Assembly: GCA_020635435.1 (NCBI GenBank)
Contig: JACJZU010000001.1
Coordinates: forward strand, 248,001-312,000
Source of the DNA: Flavobacteriales bacterium
GTDB lineage: Bacteria > Bacteroidota > Bacteroidia > NS11-12g > UBA9320
Direction: 5' to 3'
DNA: 64,000 nt
Shown here: piece after piece, positions 62,537 through 64,000 of the stretch
Position numbering within the stretch: position 1 is the first letter of the stretch
Layout: each line of letters begins with the position of its first letter
Notes under the pieces: generated by a model
The model's database searches: none
The model's input: the letters and a program-made list of their open reading frames with translations, nothing else
Told to the model about the DNA's origin: nothing
Program-made: the position numbers and the translations under genes

Positions 62537-64000
62537 TTAAAAGCCCGTGCATATAAATCGGGTTGAATACATGTGATCAAGGACCAGAAAATAGATCCCG
62601 GTTTTCATATCATTTACCGCAAGTTCAGACATCTCGTTACTTAATGGAATAACACCTTGCATGATCAGTCGTCCTTGTAAATCGAATATCTGGTAATCCA
62701 TCTCGATCCCGGAAATTCCAGAAACATTGACTTGCAGTATTCCTGATTTGTACTGAGCGCTAACAGAATGGTTCAAGTACAATTGTTGCAAACCTGTACT
62801 TCCCCCGTATTTATACCTCTGTGCAAACAGATCAACATCGGCATCCGATCCCGATTGGCCCATAGTTCTCCGCCAATCCTCCCATGCACAGTATAAAATG
62901 TCGTCCCCATTTACAGCAATTTTTGGAACACCTTTATCCTCCGGATAGCTACACAACAGGGCGTCTCCATTGATCAATTTGTTTCCGGATGTGTCAAACT
63001 TTTGCGTAACTATTGCAGCCTCCGAACCGGGATTTCGAGTCGTTTCGTTCCAGGCAACCCAAACTCCACCATCCCCGGAGCGTGCCAGATTGCTTAGGTA
63101 GGTTATGTCGGAATTGATCAAACGCGGACTCCAGGATCGATTCCCCGATGTGTCGAACCGGACTATTTCATATTCATCCACTGAGTTCACCGGGTAACTG
63201 AAGTATATACCTCCGTACATATCACACTCCAAATCCAGGAAACCTCCGGCTAAGTTGCCCGATTCGATCTGTACACCATCCTCCGTCCACAATTTGGCAC
63301 CGTTCAAATCCAATCGCTGTGCATACAAAGCCCCAATTTTCCAGCTTGAATTCCTCTTGTCTCGCCAGCATACGTAAATATTACCTTCCTGATCTGCCTC
63401 AATTTTGGGAAGTTCCTCGTTGCCCGGCATTTTGGAGATGGGGAAACCACGTTCGAATACTATTCCTGCCAAAGTATCTCTATCGGGTTCCCAAAACCTT
63501 GTACCGGAAGCATCCACCCTATGGCCATATATATTCCCTGCCAGTGATGTATTCAGGCTGCTCTCTTCATAGACCAGCACAGCGCCGCCAAAACCATCCG
63601 CACAAAGATCCCACTCAATACCAGGGGCAAATGGTTGTGAAGATTGATGTATCAACATTCCTCCCTTATCCCATTTTGCAGTGCCATTTTGATCGAACCG
63701 TTGCATCCAGAATCCTTTGGATCTCCCCGCCTGAAAGTCGCCTCCATCGCGAAATGCGCAAATGGCACCTCCTTGGTCATCGCTTACAAGAAGAGGCATA
63801 CTTTGTTCCCCGGCTTCGAGTACAATGCTTTTTCCTACAGCACCCCAAAGTAGGGCACCTTGGCTATTGATGTGCTGCCCCCAAATATCTGTAGATGTCT
63901 GTTGCGGTTGATTGGCACGGTCGCGATGATCGGCCCAAACTGCAATTACACCTCCTGCCCCGTCGGCAATAGCCCGAAGGTGTGCCTGATGCCAGGATGT
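62537..64000 (-). CDS. T9SS cargo protein (5' partial)
   Basis: The frame is open to the right edge; translation of 63800-64000 continues without a stop (HQAHLRAIADGAGG, VIAVWADHRD), so the start lies outside. The visible ~488 residues hold degenerate repeats of the type DGxGGAxxxWxDxR...DIxxQ (for example ADGAGGVIAVWADHRD, DQEGNIYVCWRDKRN, VNGDDILYCAWEDWR), probably beta-propeller-like blades. The last ~75 residues form a T9SS-type sorting domain (YQIFDLQGRLIMQG, TGIYFLVLDH). The role is unknown. Confidence 0.82.
   Translation of the reverse strand, partial: TSWHQAHLRAIADGAGGVIAVWADHRDRANQPQQTSTDIWGQHINSQGALLWGAVGKSIVLEAGEQSMPLLVSDDQGGAICAFRDGGDFQAGRSKGFWMQRFDQNGTAKWDKGGMLIHQSSQPFAPGIEWDLCADGFGGAVLVYEESSLNTSLAGNIYGHRVDASGTRFWEPDRDTLAGIVFERGFPISKMPGNEELPKIEADQEGNIYVCWRDKRNSSWKIGALYAQRLDLNGAKLWTEDGVQIESGNLAGGFLDLECDMYGGIYFSYPVNSVDEYEIVRFDTSGNRSWSPRLINSDITYLSNLARSGDGGVWVAWNETTRNPGSEAAIVTQKFDTSGNKLINGDALLCSYPEDKGVPKIAVNGDDILYCAWEDWRRTMGQSGSDADVDLFAQRYKYGGSTGLQQLYLNHSVSAQYKSGILQVNVSGISGIEMDYQIFDLQGRLIMQGVIPLSNEMSELAVNDMKTGIYFLVLDHMYSTRFICTGF

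Overview
The window is chromosomal DNA from a member of the Bacteroidota, probably the Flavobacteriales/Cytophagales side. I infer this from several proteins with C-terminal type IX secretion (T9SS) sorting domains, a PorV/PorQ-family barrel, a TonB receptor with an N-terminal carboxypeptidase-like domain, DUF2911 and DUF3078 proteins, a Rho factor with a long Arg/Asn-rich insert, and promoter elements of the TAnnTTTG type. No rRNA or tRNA gene was recognised. The window edges cut two genes: a sensor kinase on the left (no start) and a T9SS cargo protein on the right (no start).

Layout. 1-4.9 kb: NtrY-like kinase and a large outer-membrane protein. 4.9-13.1 kb: a complete, compact type II-C CRISPR-Cas locus. 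It has a 17-repeat array (47-nt repeats, mostly 30-nt spacers) on the + strand, then cas2, cas1 and a 1,544-aa cas9 on the - strand (transcribed cas9-cas1-cas2 toward the array), and a tracrRNA on the + strand just upstream of cas9. A 12-bp hairpin separates array and cas2. The cas9 stretch looks more AT-rich than the flanks. 13.1-14.4 kb: a GxxExxY-family gene bracketed by three copies of a ~40-nt imperfect repeat. 14.3-26.3 kb: a sterol-desaturase-family membrane protein, an M1 peptidase and three consecutive large secreted T9SS cargo proteins. 26.3-30.7 kb: a thioredoxin-like lipoprotein paired with a cytochrome c/copper monooxygenase-like protein, then a LuxE-like acyl-protein synthetase gene. 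30.8-33.9 kb: two OmpH/Skp chaperones, murI and a D-3-phosphoglycerate dehydrogenase-like gene. 34.0-42.9 kb: an apparent operon of TonB receptor, 1,301-aa secreted protein and PorV-like protein. 42.9-58.4 kb: mostly housekeeping genes (greA, HIT, ruvC, flippase and glycosyltransferase, gltA, MazG-like, PTPS/QueD-like, biotin carrier, rho, PDH E2, thyA). 58.4-64 kb: a C-free, G-rich tandem repeat, a NarL-type response regulator with its two-component propeller sensor kinase, and a T9SS cargo gene.

The most notable content is the CRISPR locus. The repeat 5' end pairs over 16 perfect bases plus a wobble with the tracrRNA anti-repeat, which fixes array transcription as left to right. Repeat degeneration lies at the left (5') end, whereas a duplicated spacer and a 7-nt mini-spacer lie at the right (3') end next to cas2. 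This fits the reversed polarity described for type II-C arrays. Two other structures deserve attention: an exact -7 element followed at once by a strong terminator hairpin in front of greA (a possible attenuated leader), and a 170-nt C-free tract with a textbook G-quadruplex motif between the convergent thyA and response-regulator genes.
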